A DNA stretch of 64,000 bases from Bullera alba (Eukaryota > Basidiomycota > Tremellomycetes > Tremellales > Bulleraceae), in contig BCIX01000005.1 in NCBI GenBank assembly GCA_001600095.1, forward strand, positions 378,523-442,522, given 5' to 3'. Of the stretch, positions 59,721-64,000 are shown one piece after another (the stretch's first letter is position 1; every line of letters starts with the position of its first letter). The position numbers and the translations under genes are program-made. The notes under the pieces are model-generated. The model was not told the DNA's origin and did no database searches. It saw only the letters and a program-made list of their open reading frames with translations.

Positions 59721-61971
59721 TTAGAGACACTCTCCGCTCCTGCTCCTCTTTGAGCGATCCATCTCGATGATCTCGAGCCCGTCGGTGGAGAGCCTAGGAG
59801 CGTCCTCTTCCCGCTTTCGCTTGCTCTGCGAGCCAGAGGGCGCGACGCCCGTCAACAGCTTCTCGGCGTCTTCCGGGGTAAAGTTGATAAAAGTGGCTTC
59901 GCCCCAGCTGAAGCCAGCGCCGGCCTGAGCCTTCTTCTTTGATGCGGGGGATCGCTTGGCTGGCGAGCTGTTGGCCGAACCTGTCACCTTGCGCACCCTT
60001 GATGGAGTGGAAGGTAGTCGAGCGACGGGTCGAGAGAAAGGCTTGGCTTCGGGGTATGGAGGAGGGTGGACCCGATGCGTAGTAGGGTGAGGGGCGGTGT
60101 AGGATCGGGATTGAGATTGGTAGTGGTAGTCGTTGTGCTGAGGAGGAGGGTGTATTGTCACCAGGGGGGTAGTGGTGAGAACGGGCAACAGGGCCGTCTG
60201 CGCAGAAGGCCCCTCCCATCCAGTGATGGCAGGTCGAGATGACCCCTGCTGAGGTCGACCTTGCTGCTGCTGCTGTTGTTGCTGCTGAGGCTGCTGGGGT
60301 TGCAAGACACTGGCGTTGGCCATGCCAACACGCCGGTTGGCAGCTTGTCGCTTGAGCTCCTGTCTCTGAGCCTCCTCTTTGGCTTCCTGCATCTGGACGA
60401 TGGCCTGCGCTCTGACGAGGTGCGCAGGCATACTGCCGCTTGGCTCGCTAGCTGACAGCTTTCTCGTCGTGGGTAGCGGCTGCGTACCGGCCCGAGTCAT
60501 CGGGACTGGCTGCTGCATGCTGCTGGAAAAGTCGCCAAAGGTGGCCGACTGAGGAGTAGGTGGGAGCGGACACTGCTGGTAGGTGGAGAAGTGGGGTTGT
60601 TGAATCTGCACCGAGAGGCCGTGTCCGGAGAGTCTTCGGGAAGTCGAGGGTGAGGGGATGGCTCGTGGGTAGTGGTAGTACGACTGCGAGGGTTCGCTGG
60701 TGTACAAGGGTTGTGGGACTGGTGGACCCGAATAGAGCTGTTGTGGGGCGTACGAGAAGAGTTCTCGTGGCGGGGCTTGTCGCTGCGGGAGGACGCAATC
60801 GGAGGAGGCACTAGGTGAAAGGGTCAGTAATGCTCAAATCTAGTGCCCGCGGTACTCACCTCCTTGTCATCATCCCGGCAGCCAGAGGCACGCTCAACAT
60901 CCCACTCGAGAAAGACTGATAGCTCTCGCTCATAACCTGAAGACCCGGAGCGGTCGAAGGTCTGGGCTCCTCCTCGTACGTCGAGTTGGCCATGAGCATC
61001 GGGTCGATAGTCGTGAAAGTCGCGACATTCGAATGGTCAAAGGGGGTCATCTGATCCTGACTGACGTCCTGCGTCTCGTTCAGGGGTTCAGATATCCAAG
61101 TGGAAGATTGCTGATTCGACGAGGCTGTCGAAGGTGGTAGCGAGTCGTCCTCAGTGTATAGCGAGTACAGGTTATTGCTGTCATTTGAGAGCTGCTCGTT
61201 CATGTTCCCCAAGCCGTACTCTCCAAACGCCCATTCCAAGTCTTCTATCAATAGGTCGTCCGGCTGGATGTACTGGGAGACGGCATTGTTGTCCATGTTG
61301 AGGGATTGAGAGTCGAATGAGAACTGCTCGGTTCCGTCGAACCACTGAGACGTAGCACCGTCCTCCTCTTTGAGCGATGGCATCGAAGCGACGTGCTTGA
61401 GTTGGGGTCTGGTGCGGGGAGCTGAGCCGAGAGAAGGATTCGAGGTGGCGCGATGGGCTACCTGATTTATGGGAGGAGCGTAAGATGACGAGCCGGAAGA
61501 CGAAGGTCCAAACTCGTAGTGTCCTTCCTGGTCCGGGTCCCAAGATCCAAAGTTTTGTCTCGAAGAGGTGGCTGAGCTGTACACAGATGACCTGGAAGCG
61601 ACAGAGTAGTCTATCGACGCTCGGGATGGGGTGGTTGGCGACTCAAAGGTGGAACTACTGCTACTGCTACCGCTCGACCTATATGGGCTGTCGGTGCAGA
61701 AGACGTCGGCTTTGGGAGTTGATAGCTCAAAGGCCGAGTCGATGATGGCAAATGGCTGTTCTGTTTCTGATGTCGTGGAGGAAGTTGTAGATGGTGTCTT
61801 TTCCATCAATGGGACGTCCCAAGATGCGATAATGTCGAAAGGCGAGGTGGACACTTTGGTCAGATCGGCAAATGAGGAAAACGAGATGAAGGAAGACGAG
61901 TTTGAAGGGTAGTCATCGTCTAGATGACTTGGGTCGAACAGATACGATTCTGGCTCGAAGAACGACGCCAT
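59721..61971 (-). CDS. Large low-complexity protein, probable nuclear regulator
   Basis: Two exons (61971-60856 approximately, then from about 60805 to 59721) joined by a GTGAGT...CTAG intron; the join reads MMTRS-ASSDCVLPQ. The first exon is Ser/Thr/Asp-rich, beginning MASFFEPESYLFDPSHLDDD, with WAFGEYGLGNMNEQL later. The second exon has a glutamine run (QQPQQQQQQQQQG), Pro/Tyr-rich stretches, a basic SPAKRSPASKKKA patch and a conserved-looking end GFSWGEATFINFTPEDAEKL followed by SKRKREED. No known DNA-binding domain was found. Acidic and Gln-rich parts plus a basic signal suggest a transcription cofactor; that is inferred. Confidence 0.7.
60240..60303 (-). repeat. CAG/CAA glutamine-coding repeat
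   Basis: A run of CAG and CAA codons on the minus strand codes for about nine consecutive Gln with further Gln nearby, inside the second exon of the low-complexity gene. It may vary in length among strains. Confidence 0.75.
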
Positions 61972-64000
61972 GTTGGTAGACGCGGCGGGGCGATCGACAG
62001 GGCAGGTAAAGAGGAATGGATGATCGTCGGATTGCGATTCAGGCCGGACGGCTAGACCAGGCTGGCTGGCTATTTTCGACTCCTGCTCGAATGCTTGTCT
62101 GCTTGCACTATGACGATGCGAGTCCTTTCCAGCCTTTGTCGAGGTCGACGAGGCTTTGGAAGGCCTAGAGCTGGGCTCGGGGATTGGTGGTCGAAGACTA
62201 GCTTCTGATTATAGGCTGTATATTATAGGTCGCCTTGTTGAGCCGGGCTGGGGCGTGTTTGTGATAACGATGTGTTCGGCGCAGCCGTGTTCGAGGTTTG
62301 CAGGAATGCGGAGGGATCTAGAGGTTGTAGAAGAGGAGGATGAATGAGGAACGAGTTGTCAGTGAAACAATCTCATTTAGATCGACCAACCCCTGTCGAT
62401 ACCCCACTCACAGGTCTCGGAGCAGAATCTGCAGCAGGAGCGCAACGTAGGCGCACGTCGGAGCCGTTCGCCGGCGGATTCGACAAGGTTTAGACCTTGT
62501 CGAGGCGTTTGGGTGGTGACGTCTTCCACAGACTGGGCGCATCGCGATGGTTAGCTTTGGACGGAGAGAGCTATCTGAACATGGCGCTCACGGTATGTAC
62601 CCCGTCTGATGGGTTGTGTATTCTACTCCCAGGGTGGCAACGAGTTAAAGGTGGAGGTTGCTTTCTTTAATCTTCTGGTGGTGTTTTGAGCAGTCACCAA
62701 GTCGACCCAGTCAATGGGGTATGTAGCGAGATGGATGGATGCCTGATCCAATCTTCCTCCTCTTCTATATCGCAGAGATCGCACACGACGGTCCACCGAC
62801 GGCAGATGTCCAAAGCTTGCCTCGATTGAAATGACGACAAGGCGTTGGCCGCGGGCTCCGAGAGATACGGGCTCGAGATGGCTGGTCGGGGTAACGAAGA
62901 TGTGCGGCACTTGTGCTTCGGCGCAAGGGAGTCGTATATGGCAATAGGGTTAAGAGATGGGGATGTCGAGAACTGGCGTTGAGTTTGGGCGTTGATATGG
63001 TTATACGATTATGAGCGATGTCGTCCTGATCTTATGGCGTGCACACGTTGAAAGGCGGTTTGGTGAAAGGCAGGCTGGAGCTCTGAGCTGAGCACACAGG
63101 ACGAGCAGTTGTTACAGACAAGTAGGTACACGGTTTTGGTACACAGGTTGGGAACAACAGGACGGTCGGTCCAGTTGAAAGGGGTACCTCATATACATAC
63201 GCTGCGCCAGGCTGCCAGCTGACAGACGCCGTGCCGATTCCAGTGAGTAGAGCATCGATGCCTGCTCAGCTCACATCCACCTCGTCCCACTGCCAGCGTC
63301 ACTAGATTAGCTCGGAAAGCTTGCTGGATCGTTAGCTTTTCAGTCTGGAATCGCCGACCCTGCGTGACCGTCTATGCCCGCTTCGTGCCTCTGCCTGGCG
63401 CCTTCGGATCGATGCATATCCTACGGCTGTGGCGCCGGCGAAAGATCAACTGTCTCTCGGAAGCTCGCTGACTCTGGCGGATCGATTGTCGAGCTAAGCT
63501 CAGAGAAGACCGGCTACGTGGCTGAGACATCCTAAATCGACCGGCCTCGACCCTCATCACTTTCTCACCCTGCACTCCTCCTCGCGCCTCACGCCCCCGC
63601 AGCCGAGTCGTCCGTCCTTCCGTAGCTCGTGCATGGCTTCATTTTGGACCGGTTCCTAACCTACTGGTCCTATCTAAGATTCAGACGATCAAGACAGGGC
63701 CGCAGATCAAAACCAGAGTGCCTCTGCTCGCTTCAATCGTGAACGTTAACTGAGATGGACATTGATAGTTGCATCACGATGATGTATGGGAGGAGCTCGA
63801 CGGCCCGGATGCTGAAGAGCCGAATAGCTCGACAAGATTACAGTGAGGGGAAGATCAGATGGTGCGTGGACCCTGGCAACATCCCTTCGCACAAGGCGAT
63901 CACGCATTCTGCTGGCACTTGCTGGCACCGGTCTCAGCGCTGGCGTCGATGCGCTTTGTTCAGGCGATCTAAGGTCCCGAGGCGATGTTATTGTCATTAC
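61972..64000. other. Two-kilobase upstream region, no gene seen
   Basis: Upstream of the low-complexity regulator gene. Small open frames on both strands lack domains and splicing patterns. It may be a long promoter and leader for the gene at 61971, or hold an unrecognised non-coding transcript. The window edge cuts it. Confidence 0.45.

Noticed and set aside
62623..62910. Minus-strand 95-codon open frame upstream of the last gene
   Set aside because: No domain or homology recognised and no supporting exons; the start codon context is weak.

Overview
This window is nuclear DNA from a basidiomycete fungus, most probably a tremellomycete of the Cryptococcus/Kwoniella/Saitozyma type; the genus cannot be fixed from sequence alone. 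The reasons are dense genes split by many short introns of about 45-90 nt (GTGAGT-like donors, CTGAC/CTNAC branch sites, YAG acceptors), moderately high GC, compact convergent and divergent pairs, and a fused spermidine synthase-saccharopine dehydrogenase (SPE3-LYS9), an arrangement known from basidiomycetes.

Layout. 0.5-9.9 kb: RCC1 (+), cytosolic/possibly dual-targeted arginyl-tRNA synthetase (+), neuronal calcium sensor NCS1 (-) and a GT71 Mnn2-like mannosyltransferase (-). 9.9-14.7 kb: a 1.2-kb divergent promoter and then a 1141-residue type II membrane protein joining a degenerate extended-SDR (epimerase-like) domain to an exostosin GT47 domain. 14.8-19.8 kb: a tandem segmental duplication carrying two NmrA-like NAD(P)-binding proteins with their promoters (TATA boxes and two conserved palindromes) and a near-identical 81-nt non-coding block after each gene. 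19.8-25.3 kb: gene-poor accessory stretch with a broken SNF2 helicase relic, a 14-bp minisatellite and an unrecognised coiled-coil gene. 25.8-36.3 kb: SPE3-LYS9, an FHA-RING E3 ligase of the Dma/CHFR/RNF8 type, the RNase P/MRP subunit Pop7/Rpp20, a C2H2 zinc-finger protein, and mitochondrial octanoyltransferase LIP2. 36.6-41.4 kb: an MFS transporter, an orphan transmembrane-domain fragment, and a wax-synthase-domain MBOAT protein. 41.6-51.6 kb: a zinc-knuckle-like unknown, GINS subunit PSF1, succinyl-CoA ligase alpha LSC1, HYPK, BRO1 with a proline-rich repeat tail, and an HMG-box factor. 52.2-62 kb: a second MFS transporter, a PAF-acetylhydrolase-like lipase, CFIm25, a hypothetical acidic protein, a small coiled-coil protein and a large low-complexity probable nuclear regulator. 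The last 2 kb has no supported gene.

Most genes are unrelated housekeeping functions, as expected in a fungal chromosome. The functional groupings are limited: two divergently transcribed Golgi-type glycosyltransferases share one promoter region, and the NmrA pair shares duplicated regulatory DNA. The most unusual items are the pseudo-SDR/exostosin fusion, a possible non-AUG mitochondrial leader on arginyl-tRNA synthetase, and the duplicated NmrA regulatory cassette with its conserved downstream block. Exon joins were worked out by eye and need transcript confirmation.
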